From Acidaminococcus massiliensis (GTDB lineage: Bacteria > Bacillota > Negativicutes > Acidaminococcales > Acidaminococcaceae), in the NCBI RefSeq assembly GCF_900095825.1, contig NZ_LT608315.1, forward strand, positions 1,906,712 to 1,970,711: a DNA stretch of 64,000 nt, written 5' to 3'. This document shows positions 1 to 7,856 of this stretch, piece after piece. Under the pieces are notes generated by a model that worked only from the letters and a program-made list of their open reading frames with translations, had not been told where the DNA came from and searched no databases. The translations under genes were made by a program, and so were the position numbers. Numbering within the stretch: position 1 is the first letter of the stretch; every line of letters starts with the position of its first letter.

Positions 1-846
1 GAGCCCCAGCAGGGAGACAAAGGCCCCGGCCGTGAGACAGGACAGTATCCGGTTCCTGGCCAGGGGATGGGCCAAGGCATTGGCGCCTTTGGCAAACAGT
101 TGATACAACTTTCCCAAGAGGATACCGCCGGCCGCAAAAAGGGGCATCCACTTCCATTCCGCCAGGCCCGCCCAACGGCGCCACATCAGCTGGGGCAGTC
201 CATGGCCTGGCCTGGCGGCAGAATGCAGCAGAAGAAGGGCCAGTACACCGCCCAGGACCCCAGCCATATAGATGAGGACCTTCACCCGGTGCTGCTGTTT
301 CGGATCAGGGAAAATCGGGGGAGGGGTTCCGGCAGGAGGACCTGCAGGGGAGGGGGCAAAGAATACAGCGAGGCCAGGCTGGCTGCCCAGCTGCACAAGC
401 GCACGGACCTGGAAGACGATTTGGCGGATCCGATCCCTTACAGCGAAACACAGGGAGGTGATGATTCCTGTCAGCCCGGCTTCCGGGCCCAATGAACCTC
501 CGGCAAAAAGAGGCAGCAGCACGGCGGTGAAAATGGCGGGCAGCCGGTGATAATCGTAGGTGCCGTCCCGTTTCACTTTGGCGATGACTTCGGCCATGGT
601 GTCCGGGAGGATCCCAAATTTTTGCTGGAACAGACCCATGGCCAGCCCGCCGGTAAGACACAGGAACCGGATGTACCAGGAACCCGCTCCCAGGTGCTGG
701 GGAAGGGTTTCCCAGAAAAATCCCATGCCCATTCCCAGGATTTTGAGGAAGGCCCAGACCAGGGCCCCTCCTGCAGCCCCCAGAAAGAACACAGATAGGG
801 CCAGGAAGCCGGCCAGTTTGCCTTTTTGGAACCTTGATAGATTCAC
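1..846 (-). CDS. ClC-family voltage-gated chloride channel-like protein (3' end outside window)
   Basis: An open frame of 282 codons runs from a GTG at 846 to the window edge without a stop, so the C-terminus is missing. A good ribosome binding site (AAGGAGG) lies 7 bases upstream of the GTG. The protein is rich in hydrophobic helices, starting with one at about residues 12-34. Residues 116-124 read GGSLGPEAG, matching the conserved selectivity-filter type motif (GxxxGPE) of ClC chloride channels and proton/chloride exchangers. A proline-rich hydrophilic stretch near residue 170 separates two membrane halves. On family knowledge it moves chloride or a similar anion across the inner membrane. 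It lies downstream of the flavodiiron gene on the same strand; an IS now separates them. Confidence 0.75.
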   Translation of the reverse strand, partial: MNLSRFQKGKLAGFLALSVFFLGAAGGALVWAFLKILGMGMGFFWETLPQHLGAGSWYIRFLCLTGGLAMGLFQQKFGILPDTMAEVIAKVKRDGTYDYHRLPAIFTAVLLPLFAGGSLGPEAGLTGIITSLCFAVRDRIRQIVFQVRALVQLGSQPGLAVFFAPSPAGPPAGTPPPIFPDPKQQHRVKVLIYMAGVLGGVLALLLLHSAARPGHGLPQLMWRRWAGLAEWKWMPLFAAGGILLGKLYQLFAKGANALAHPLARNRILSCLTAGAFVSLLGL

Positions 847-879
847 GGCGAAAGCCTCCTTATACATACTTTACTTATA

Positions 880-885
880 ATTATA
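880..885 (-). promoter_or_regulatory. Probable -10 box of the ClC-like gene
   Basis: On the minus strand a perfect TATAAT lies about 35 bases upstream of the GTG start at 846. No good -35 box is visible at 17 bases; the position falls within the arm of the interrupted terminator at 904-918, so terminator and promoter sequences abut here. Confidence 0.4.
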
Positions 886-903
886 AAGCAAACCCCGCGG
901 ACA

Positions 904-918
904 GAAAAGGGGTGCTGC
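904..918 (-). terminator. Distal arm of a terminator hairpin split by the IS
   Basis: Bases 904-918 are complementary to 2469-2484 on the other side of the insertion sequence, with one bulged base. Joined, they form a 15-bp GC-rich stem containing GGGTGCTGC, followed on the minus strand by a CCCCTTTTCT run. This would be the rho-independent terminator of the flavodiiron gene, now interrupted in its loop. Confidence 0.6.
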
Positions 919-985
919 ACGCTGTGGGCATGAGCTGACCCCCAATTGTTAGACCAAAAATCTAACAATTGAGGGTCAGTTTTTT

Positions 986-1564
986 ATGGCAAAACACAGC
1001 TATGAATTTAAGAAAAAAATAGTACTGGAATATTTGAACAGTGACGAAGGGTGTATTTCTATTTCACGTAAATATGGGATGGCAAGTAGCAGCCAGCTGC
1101 TAAAGTGGGTTGCTGCTTACAAGGCATTTGGTGATGATGGACTGAAAAGATCCCGCTCTCAAAAAATATACTCTTTCAAAGAAAAACTTTCTGTGGTAGA
1201 GTCTTACTTAACAAATGAAATCTCATATCAGGAACTAGCAATTCAAGTAGGGATCAACAACCCATCAATGATTGCCAGATGGGTCAATGAATTTAGAATT
1301 GCGGGACCAGATGCTTTACGGTCACATAAAAAAGGCAGGAAGAGAACTTTGAACAAATCTCAAACCAAAAAAACAGATACCCAGGTTCAGCAGCCGATGG
1401 TCGACATCAGTGTGGAACATGTCAAGGAGTTAGAGGATGAAAATCTTAAACTCCGTATAGAGAATGTTTTTTTAAAAGAACTGAGGAGACTGCGTTTAGA
1501 GGACGAAGCAAAAATGAGAGAGTTGCGAAAATCATCTCCAGTCTCCGAAGATCATTCAAATTGA
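986..1564 (+). CDS. IS3-family transposase OrfA
   Basis: This 192-residue protein is the DNA-binding subunit of an IS3-family transposase. Two helix-turn-helix segments are visible, around residues 5-45 (YEFKKKIVLEYL, then GMASSSQLLKWVAAY) and 60-110 (SVVESYL, then QVGINNPSMIARWV). A leucine-rich coiled coil follows at about residues 145-180 (ELEDENLKLRIENVFLKELR), typical of the oligomerisation zipper of these proteins. It overlaps OrfB in the -1 frame, and an A-rich run at 1510-1514 near its end is a candidate slippage site for making the OrfAB fusion transposase. Confidence 0.9.
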   Translation: MAKHSYEFKKKIVLEYLNSDEGCISISRKYGMASSSQLLKWVAAYKAFGDDGLKRSRSQKIYSFKEKLSVVESYLTNEISYQELAIQVGINNPSMIARWVNEFRIAGPDALRSHKKGRKRTLNKSQTKKTDTQVQQPMVDISVEHVKELEDENLKLRIENVFLKELRRLRLEDEAKMRELRKSSPVSEDHSN

Positions 1565-2406
1565 AAGACCTTCTCTCCTATACTCAAATGCCCAAAGCGA
1601 CCTATATGTACTGGCAGAAACGGTTTGACCGCGTGAATCCAGACCAGGAAGTAGAGGACAAAATACAGGAAATCCGCAGCCAGCATAAAGATTATGGATA
1701 TCGGCGCATGACCGGTGAGCTGAAGAATCAAGGGATTTGCGTGAACAAGAAGAAAGTTCAACGTATCATGCAGAAACTGAGCCTTCAGGTAACATCCTTT
1801 ACCCGGAAAAGCCGTAAATACAGTTCCTATAAGGGTAAGGTAGGGACCATTGCTCCGAATAGAATACATCGTCGTTTTGAGACGAATATCCCACATCAGA
1901 AGATTACGACCGATACTTCAGAATTCAAATATTATGAAGTAGATACACAGGGACATCTGACCCTGCACAAGCTTTATCTGGATCCTTTCCTGGACATGTT
2001 CGATGATGAAATCATCAGCTATGGAATAGCCAAACGTCCTTCGGCTGAAAGCATACTGGAAGCTCAAGCTGAAGCAATCGAAATTACTGCTGATTGTCCA
2101 TATCGAAGAACGTTTCACTCCGATCAGGGCTGGGCATACCAAATGAAGGCCTATACCAGGAAACTAAAAAAAGAACGAATTTTTCAGAGCATGTCTCGAA
2201 AGGGTAACTGTCATGATAACGCTGTAATGGAAAACTTTTTCGGCTTAATGAAACAGGAAATGTATTATGGAGTGATCTACTACAGCTACGAAGAACTAAA
2301 AGCCGCTATCGAACGATACATCAAATACTATAACGAACAAAGGATCAAGGAAAAACTGGGCTGGAAAAGTCCTGTTCAATACAGGCTTTCTTTGCTGGCA
2401 GCATAA
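1561..2406 (+). CDS. IS3-family transposase OrfB (DDE catalytic domain)
   Basis: OrfB carries the integrase-like catalytic core (rve superfamily). The DDE residues sit in TTDTSEF, HSDQGWAY and MENFFGLMKQE, and the HTH-like segment YGYRRMTGEL is near the N-terminus. A TTG at 1561 could start it, but the frame stays open upstream through at least 1501 with no stop, so the functional protein is probably made by a -1 ribosomal frameshift from OrfA. The frame looks intact, so the element could be active. Confidence 0.9.
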   Translation: MKDLLSYTQMPKATYMYWQKRFDRVNPDQEVEDKIQEIRSQHKDYGYRRMTGELKNQGICVNKKKVQRIMQKLSLQVTSFTRKSRKYSSYKGKVGTIAPNRIHRRFETNIPHQKITTDTSEFKYYEVDTQGHLTLHKLYLDPFLDMFDDEIISYGIAKRPSAESILEAQAEAIEITADCPYRRTFHSDQGWAYQMKAYTRKLKKERIFQSMSRKGNCHDNAVMENFFGLMKQEMYYGVIYYSYEELKAAIERYIKYYNEQRIKEKLGWKSPVQYRLSLLAA

Positions 2407-2468
2407 AAAAGTAACGAGACAGTAAAAACCATCTCGTTACTAAGGTCTAACTTTTTGGGGTCACATCA

Positions 2469-2484
2469 GCAGCACCCTCTTTTC
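2469..2484 (-). terminator. Proximal arm of the same split terminator
   Basis: This arm begins immediately after the stop codon of the flavodiiron gene. It reads GAAAAGAGGGTGCTGC on the minus strand and pairs with 904-918 beyond the IS. Confidence 0.6.
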
Positions 2485-3678
2485 TCACTTCAACGCTTCT
2501 GCAAATTCTTTCCCATACTTCCGGCACAGTTCCTGGCTGGCCTGGTCCGGGGCCCACTGGCACCGGAGCCCTTCGTTGACCACCTGGAACCCGGCCCCGC
2601 TAAGGAGCTCCGTGATCTGTTTCACGGCTTCCCCGCTCCAGCCGTAGCTGCCGAAGGCGGCGGCTTTTTTATTCTTGAACTTCAGGCCCCGGATCATCTC
2701 CATGATGCCTCCGATGGAATACAGGAACCCGTAGTTGATGGTGGGGGAGCCCACCAGGATGGCTTTGGATCTGAACACTTCCGTCACGATGTCGTTTTTG
2801 TCATCCACCGCAGAGTTGTAGATCTTCACCTTTAGGGTAGGGTCCGCCTGCATCAAGCCTTCGGCGATGCATTCCGCCATCCGCCGGGTGGAATTCCACA
2901 TGGTGTCGTAAATCAGGGTCACCTGGTTTTCTTGGTAATTCTGGGCCCATTCCTGATAGGCTTTGACGATCTGCAGCGGATCATCCCGCCAGATCACCCC
3001 GTGGCTGGGACAGATCATGCTCACCGGTACACCCATCTTGAGGATTTCGGCGATCTTCCGGGTGACCATGGGGCTGTACAGGTTCAGGATGTTGGCGTAA
3101 TACTTCATGGCTTCCCGGTACAGTTCAGCTTTGTCCACCGCATCATTGAACAGGGTTTCGCTGGCGTAATGCTGGCCGAAGCCGTCGTTGCTGAACAGGA
3201 TGTTCTCTCCGGTCATATAGGTGAACATGGTGTCCGGCCAGTGGAGCATAGGGGCTTCGATGAACACCAGCTGGCTGCCCCCCAGGTCCAGGGTGTCCCC
3301 GGTCTTCACAGTGACGAAGTTCCAGTCCTGGTGGTACAGACCCCGGAGGATGGCTTCCCCTTTTTGGGTGCAGTAGATGGGGGTATCGGGGATTTCCCGC
3401 ATGAGAGCCGGCAGGGCACCGCTGTGGTCGTTTTCATTGTGGTTCATCACGATATAATCAATGGCCTTCAGGTCGATCTCCTGTTTCAGGTTGGCCACGA
3501 ATTCCTCATCAAAGGGCTTCCAGACCGTGTCCATCAGCACCGTTTTCTGATCCCCCCGGATCAGATAGGAATTATAGGAGGACCCTTTTTCCGTGGAGTA
3601 TTCATGGCCATGGAACTCTGTCAGTTCCCAGTCGATTTTCCCAACCCAGGTGACTTTATCCGTAATTTTCTTTCCCAT
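2485..3678 (-). CDS. Flavodiiron protein (class A FprA, O2/NO reductase)
   Basis: The 397-residue protein has the two-domain layout and length of class A flavodiiron proteins. The N-terminal metallo-beta-lactamase-like domain carries the diiron ligand motif HNENDH at residues 80-85. The C-terminal flavodoxin-like domain starts near residue 255 with an FMN-loop segment (TLIYDTMWNSTRRMAE) and later GSPTINYG and GSYGWSGE. Such proteins reduce oxygen to water or nitric oxide to nitrous oxide in the cytoplasm of anaerobes, taking electrons from rubredoxin or F420-type donors; no rubredoxin gene adjoins it here. The start at 3678 is chosen because AGGAGAGG sits 5 bases upstream; the frame is open further upstream but that part lies in the divergent promoter region. 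Confidence 0.9.
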   Translation of the reverse strand: MGKKITDKVTWVGKIDWELTEFHGHEYSTEKGSSYNSYLIRGDQKTVLMDTVWKPFDEEFVANLKQEIDLKAIDYIVMNHNENDHSGALPALMREIPDTPIYCTQKGEAILRGLYHQDWNFVTVKTGDTLDLGGSQLVFIEAPMLHWPDTMFTYMTGENILFSNDGFGQHYASETLFNDAVDKAELYREAMKYYANILNLYSPMVTRKIAEILKMGVPVSMICPSHGVIWRDDPLQIVKAYQEWAQNYQENQVTLIYDTMWNSTRRMAECIAEGLMQADPTLKVKIYNSAVDDKNDIVTEVFRSKAILVGSPTINYGFLYSIGGIMEMIRGLKFKNKKAAAFGSYGWSGEAVKQITELLSGAGFQVVNEGLRCQWAPDQASQELCRKYGKEFAEALK

Positions 3679-3923
3679 GTGAAACCTCTCCTTTGGCAGC
3701 AGCCTGTTTTTTCTATGGTTCAAGTATACCGTGGATAAGCGGGAAAATCCGTTGTCAGTACAACGATTGGGAGAGCAGTGACCAGCCGAGGGAGAATATG
3801 CGTTCAAAGAGTGTTGCGTGTGCAGCACTTCCCCTAGCATCTCTGGCCCATATGGGGTACAATACAAGTAATGCTGACCATTTGCCCGTGTCCAATTTTC
3901 TGCATCTGAAAGGTGGTATTTCC

Positions 3924-4787
3924 ATGAAAATCAAACGTGTATTGGCCATCCATGACCTTTGTTCTTTTGGGCGCTGTTCCTTGACGGCGGCCATACCTGT
4001 GCTGTCCGCCATGGGGCACCAGGTCTGCCCGTTCCCTACGGCCCTGTACAGCAACAACCTGACCTACGGGAAATTCGTTTCCCGGGATCTGACGGACCTG
4101 ATGGCTGGGTATCGGGACCAGTGGAAGGAACTGGGGCTTTCTTTTGATGCGGTCTACAGCGGTTTCCTGGCGGGACCGGACCAGGTGGAACAGGTGATCG
4201 CCGCCATTGAGGAATTTGCCGGGGAAGATCGGATTGCGGTGGTGGACCCGGCCATGGGGGACGACGGAAAGCTGTACCCGGTGTTCGATGGTGCCATGGT
4301 GGAAGCCATGAAGAAACTGGTGGCCCATGCCGCCCTGATCACCCCCAACTATACGGAAGCCTGCCTGCTGACGGATACCCCCTGCAAAGCCGGGGCACCT
4401 ACTGACGACGAGCTGGAAGCCCTCTGCGACAAGCTGCTGGCCCTGGGACCCAAACAGGTGGTGATCACCAGTGTGCCCTGCGATGAGGACCATCTGAAGA
4501 TCGTCAGCTATGAAGCCAACCAGCTGTTCCCGGAAGCCTATGAAGTGAAGAAGCTGCCCTTTGCCACCTGCGGCACGGGAGATGTGTTCACCAGCACCCT
4601 GCTGGGATATGTGCTGAACGGCAAAGATCTGAACCGGTGCGTCCAGGAAGCGGCGGATTTTGTCAGCTACGTGATCGACACCACGATCAAAGCCGGGACG
4701 GATCCCAAGGAAGGGGTGGTCCTGGAAGGGTGTCTGTGGAAGCTGCTGTTCCCCCAGTCCAAGAACTGTACTACGTGTATGGCGTGA
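3924..4787 (+). CDS. pdxY: Pyridoxamine/pyridoxal kinase
   Basis: A 287-residue ribokinase-like (PfkB fold) kinase of the PdxK/PdxY type, phosphorylating pyridoxal and related vitamers to make the PLP cofactor. The N-terminus IHDLCSFGRCSLT is the family signature and the C-terminal CGTGDVFTSTLLG holds the anion-hole glycines and catalytic aspartate. ATG 3924 is preceded by AAGGTGG. It is transcribed away from the flavodiiron gene and ends at a terminator. A paralogue lies at 39316-40212, so the window has two such kinases. The exact vitamer preference cannot be read from sequence. Confidence 0.88.
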   Translation: MKIKRVLAIHDLCSFGRCSLTAAIPVLSAMGHQVCPFPTALYSNNLTYGKFVSRDLTDLMAGYRDQWKELGLSFDAVYSGFLAGPDQVEQVIAAIEEFAGEDRIAVVDPAMGDDGKLYPVFDGAMVEAMKKLVAHAALITPNYTEACLLTDTPCKAGAPTDDELEALCDKLLALGPKQVVITSVPCDEDHLKIVSYEANQLFPEAYEVKKLPFATCGTGDVFTSTLLGYVLNGKDLNRCVQEAADFVSYVIDTTIKAGTDPKEGVVLEGCLWKLLFPQSKNCTTCMA

Positions 4788-4800
4788 GGGAGCGAGGGAC

Positions 4801-4840
4801 GAAAGGGGGCTGTTGCGCTTGCAGCAGCCCCTCTTGTTTT
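4801..4840 (+). terminator. Rho-independent terminator after pdxY
   Basis: GGGGCTGTTGC and GCAGCAGCCCC form an 11-bp stem with a four-base loop and one G-U pair, followed by CTCTTGTTTT. It separates pdxY from the TerB-BrxD-helicase unit. Confidence 0.8.
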
Positions 4841-4932
4841 CCCCTTTCTTCCAGGTTATAATGAAGAATGGTGAAAAAATGTTTGCTTTTGGGTGGTTCC
4901 GGGGGCAGTTGGGGGAAAGGAGGACGAGAGGC

Positions 4933-6528
4933 ATGGAATTTGTGAAGAAGACACCGGCCGAGAAGGAAGAGACCTTCCGGCTGCTCCAGAAATTGTATGC
5001 TTCCGAACCCATCAAGCCCCGCACTCCGGCGGCCCCTCTGCCGGCTCCGCTCCAGGAGCTCCGAGCCATGCAGCAGGATCCGACTTCCCAGTATGAAACC
5101 ACTCCGGAGCTGTTCGTCCGTCAGGGGAAAGCCCTGGCAGCCTATGAAGATGATACCGTGTACGATCTGCCGGTGCTCCATTATTATCCCACCTACCGGG
5201 TGCTCACCGATAAAGAACTCCGGGGGTATTTCGGCTGGCGGACCCGGCTGCGGCACCAAGAGCTGGAACGGACTTCCCTGACTTATGCCTTCCTTTATAT
5301 ATACGAACTGCTGAACCAGATCGGGGTGGAAAATCCTCAGGATGGGTATGAGAAACTGAAAGCGTTCGAGGAAAACTACGGCCTGCTGGATGACCGGATC
5401 CTTCCCTATCTCCACCAGTGGCTCCGGGATTATGTGCTGTATTACCAGCTGGATCCGAAACTGCTGCCGGAAACCAAACGGACCCGGCAGGACCAAGCTT
5501 ATCTGGTGCTGGAGGACTACAAAAAGGCTTCAGATCAGGATCTGTTCGATGCCTTGGATCTTTTCTCTACCTACCATATCAGCCGGTCCAAGCTGTATAA
5601 GGAGCAGCCGGAGGCGGCTGTACGCCTTTTGGGCCGGATCTACCGGATGATCCAGGCGTACTGGGAATCCCACCGGAAGAAACCGTTCCTGCGGGAACAT
5701 GTGGGCGGTCCTACCTATGACTGGCTGGAACTTTTTGCCAATGCGGTGTTCCTGCAGAAAGAAGACGGACGGGAATTCAAGGTGCAAGTGGACCCCATCT
5801 GCATTTATCAGGACCGGAAGGGTGTCTGGACCCTCCGCCATTATGAATATGCCTCCCAACAGCTCCGGAAGCTGGGGAAGCTGATGAAGACCTTGGATGG
5901 CCTGCTGCGGGAAGCATTGGATTTTTCTCCGCCCCTCCAGCAGCCCCTTTCCTACAAATGGCTCACCAAACTGGTCCGCCAGGCGGTGGAAGAGGACCAA
6001 AAGGAACAAGAGGAAGCAGAAAAACGGAAAGTGGTGTTCCACTTGGACCAGCTGGATAAAATCCGCCGGGATGCGGCGGTGACCCGGGAAAGACTCATGA
6101 CCGAAGAAGAACGGCGGGAGGAAATCCTGCCTTCTCTGACGGGCCAGCTGGAGGCTCCGGAGCAGGATAAGGGATCCCCAGGACTCCAAACTGTTGCTCC
6201 GGGTGCTGCGGCCTCAAGAACGGCTCCTATGGACCAATCTTCCGCCCTGGCAGGAACGGCCCCGGCTTCCGCCCCAAAAGCTCCGGATGGGGCACGGACG
6301 GATCGGCCTTGGAACCTGACAGAAGACGAATACCGCTATCTCAAAGACCTGCTCTATGGGAAAGATACCTCCTGGGCGGCGGCCCAAGGACTGATGCCTT
6401 CCCTCCTGGTGGATGGCATCAATGAAAAATGTTATGAAGCATTCGGGGATACGGTCCTGGAAGCCGGGGACCCGCCCTCTGTCATAGAAGATTATCTGGA
6501 AGATTTGAAAGGAACGATTGCACCATGA
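4933..6528 (+). CDS. TerB-N/TerB-C domain protein
   Basis: The 531-residue protein has a TerB-N domain in the first third, marked by YYPTYRVLTDKELRGYFGWR near residue 80, an alpha-helical middle, a charged coiled-coil-like stretch around residues 355-400, and an Ala/Pro-rich linker. It ends in a TerB-C type domain containing SLLVDGINEKCYEAFGDTVL. TerB-family domains come from tellurite-resistance and phage-defence type stress systems and are thought to be metal-binding scaffolds; no catalytic motif is seen. ATG 4933 follows GAAAGGAGG at 8 bases. Its stop overlaps the next start by four bases (ATGA), so it is co-translated with the BrxD-like ATPase. Specific function unknown. Confidence 0.85.
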   Translation: MEFVKKTPAEKEETFRLLQKLYASEPIKPRTPAAPLPAPLQELRAMQQDPTSQYETTPELFVRQGKALAAYEDDTVYDLPVLHYYPTYRVLTDKELRGYFGWRTRLRHQELERTSLTYAFLYIYELLNQIGVENPQDGYEKLKAFEENYGLLDDRILPYLHQWLRDYVLYYQLDPKLLPETKRTRQDQAYLVLEDYKKASDQDLFDALDLFSTYHISRSKLYKEQPEAAVRLLGRIYRMIQAYWESHRKKPFLREHVGGPTYDWLELFANAVFLQKEDGREFKVQVDPICIYQDRKGVWTLRHYEYASQQLRKLGKLMKTLDGLLREALDFSPPLQQPLSYKWLTKLVRQAVEEDQKEQEEAEKRKVVFHLDQLDKIRRDAAVTRERLMTEEERREEILPSLTGQLEAPEQDKGSPGLQTVAPGAAASRTAPMDQSSALAGTAPASAPKAPDGARTDRPWNLTEDEYRYLKDLLYGKDTSWAAAQGLMPSLLVDGINEKCYEAFGDTVLEAGDPPSVIEDYLEDLKGTIAP

Positions 6529-7844
6529 CCTTGAAGATACCCAAACGGATTGCCCGGACCCTGATCAGCTCCCTGAAGGGAGGCGTAGTGCCCCGGATCG
6601 GGCTGCCCTATATCACCGTGGGACGGAAAAATGAAATCGACGCCCTGCTCCACGATGTAGAGGTGATCGCTGATGGGGGTGCGTCTTTCCGGTTCATCGT
6701 GGGCCGGTACGGCAGCGGGAAAAGCTTCCTGCTCCAGACCCTCCGGAACTATGTGATGGAAAGGGGTTTCGTGGTGGTGGATGCGGACCTTTCTCCGGAA
6801 CGGCGGCTCCAGGGCACCAAGGGCCAGGGGCTGGCTACCTATCGGGAACTGGTCCGGAACATGGCCACCAAGACCCGGCCCGAAGGGGGTGCCCTGCCTC
6901 TCATCCTGGACCGGTGGATCAGTGAAATCCAGCAGCAGGTGGTGACGGAGACCGGGCTGGCCCTGAATGACGGCCGGCTGGACGGACTGGTGGAACAGAA
7001 GATCGGCCAGGTGATCCAGGCGCTCAATGAAATGGTCCACGGGTTCGATTTTGCCCGGCTGCTGACCTTGTACTACCGGTCTTACCGCCAGGGAGACGAA
7101 GCCACCAAGGCCAAAGTGATCCAGTGGTTCCGGGGAGAATTCCACACCAAGACCGAAGCCCGGCAGGAGCTGGGGGTGAACATCATCATCTCCGATGAGG
7201 ACTGGTACGAATACCTGAAGATCCTCGCCCTGTTCCTGAAACAGGCAGGGTATGCCGGTCTTTTGGTTTGCATCGACGAGCTGGTGAACATCTATAAGAT
7301 TCCCCATGCCATTACCCGGCAGTACAATTACGAAAAGATCCTGACCATGTACAACGACACCCTCCAGGGGAAGGCCCACTACTTGGGCATCATCATGGGG
7401 GGCACGCCCCAGTGCATGGAAGACCCTCGGCGGGGGGTCTACAGCTATGAGGCTCTCCGGTCCCGGCTGGCGGAAGGCCATTTTGGCGGGGAACACAAGG
7501 ACCTTTTGGCTCCCGTGATCCGGCTCCAGCCTCTCACCAGCGACGAAATGCTGGTATTGGTGGAAAAACTGGCGGAGATCCATGGGGTGCTCTACGGATA
7601 TGATCCGAAAGTGACCCAGGAAGACCTGGCGGCTTTCATCCGGATCGAATTCCAGCGGATCGGGGCGGATTCCCACATTACCCCCCGGGAAGTGATCCGG
7701 GATTTCATCGAGGTGCTGGACATCCTCTACCAGCATCCAGAACTGACGGTGGAAGGACTGCTCCATTCGGACAGCTTCCAATATGCGAAAAATGCCGTGG
7801 AAGGGGAGGAAACGGCTCCGGAATTTGCGGAATTCACCGTATAA
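6525..7844 (+). CDS. BREX BrxD-like ATP-binding protein (DUF2791)
   Basis: The 439-residue P-loop ATPase has a Walker A motif GRYGSGKSF near residue 63 and a Walker B motif LLVCIDELVNIY near residue 250. The N-terminus (RRIGLPYITVGR-type start followed by the P-loop) and length match the BREX system ATP-binding protein BrxD, an Orc/Cdc6-like member of the STAND/AAA group. No BREX methylase (PglX), phosphatase (PglZ) or BrxC is adjacent. It overlaps the TerB gene by four bases and is 12 bases from the helicase gene, so the three probably form one complex or pathway. In BREX-type loci BrxD pairs with the helicase BrxHI, as here. Confidence 0.85.
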   Translation: MTLKIPKRIARTLISSLKGGVVPRIGLPYITVGRKNEIDALLHDVEVIADGGASFRFIVGRYGSGKSFLLQTLRNYVMERGFVVVDADLSPERRLQGTKGQGLATYRELVRNMATKTRPEGGALPLILDRWISEIQQQVVTETGLALNDGRLDGLVEQKIGQVIQALNEMVHGFDFARLLTLYYRSYRQGDEATKAKVIQWFRGEFHTKTEARQELGVNIIISDEDWYEYLKILALFLKQAGYAGLLVCIDELVNIYKIPHAITRQYNYEKILTMYNDTLQGKAHYLGIIMGGTPQCMEDPRRGVYSYEALRSRLAEGHFGGEHKDLLAPVIRLQPLTSDEMLVLVEKLAEIHGVLYGYDPKVTQEDLAAFIRIEFQRIGADSHITPREVIRDFIEVLDILYQHPELTVEGLLHSDSFQYAKNAVEGEETAPEFAEFTV

Positions 7845-7856
7845 GAAAGGATTGCC

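Larger units (their letters stand above)
936..2463 (+). mobile_element. IS3-family insertion sequence, complete
   Basis: The 1528-bp element is bounded by 20-bp imperfect terminal inverted repeats at 936-955 and 2444-2463, both starting TGACCCC and ending TTAGACC. It encodes OrfA and OrfB in the IS3-family layout, OrfB in the -1 frame relative to OrfA. No exact 3-bp target duplication flanks it (AGC left, CAT right), although the flanks CATGAGC and CATCAGC match at six of seven bases. Its base composition is clearly AT-richer than the surrounding genes, in keeping with recent acquisition. A stem of AATTGTTAGA/TCTAACAATT just inside the left end (943-972) may limit transcription entering from outside. 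Confidence 0.9.

Noticed and set aside
933..2466. Exact target-site duplication of the IS
   Set aside because: The three bases on each side differ (AGC and CAT). The six-of-seven match CATGAGC/CATCAGC is too weak to claim.
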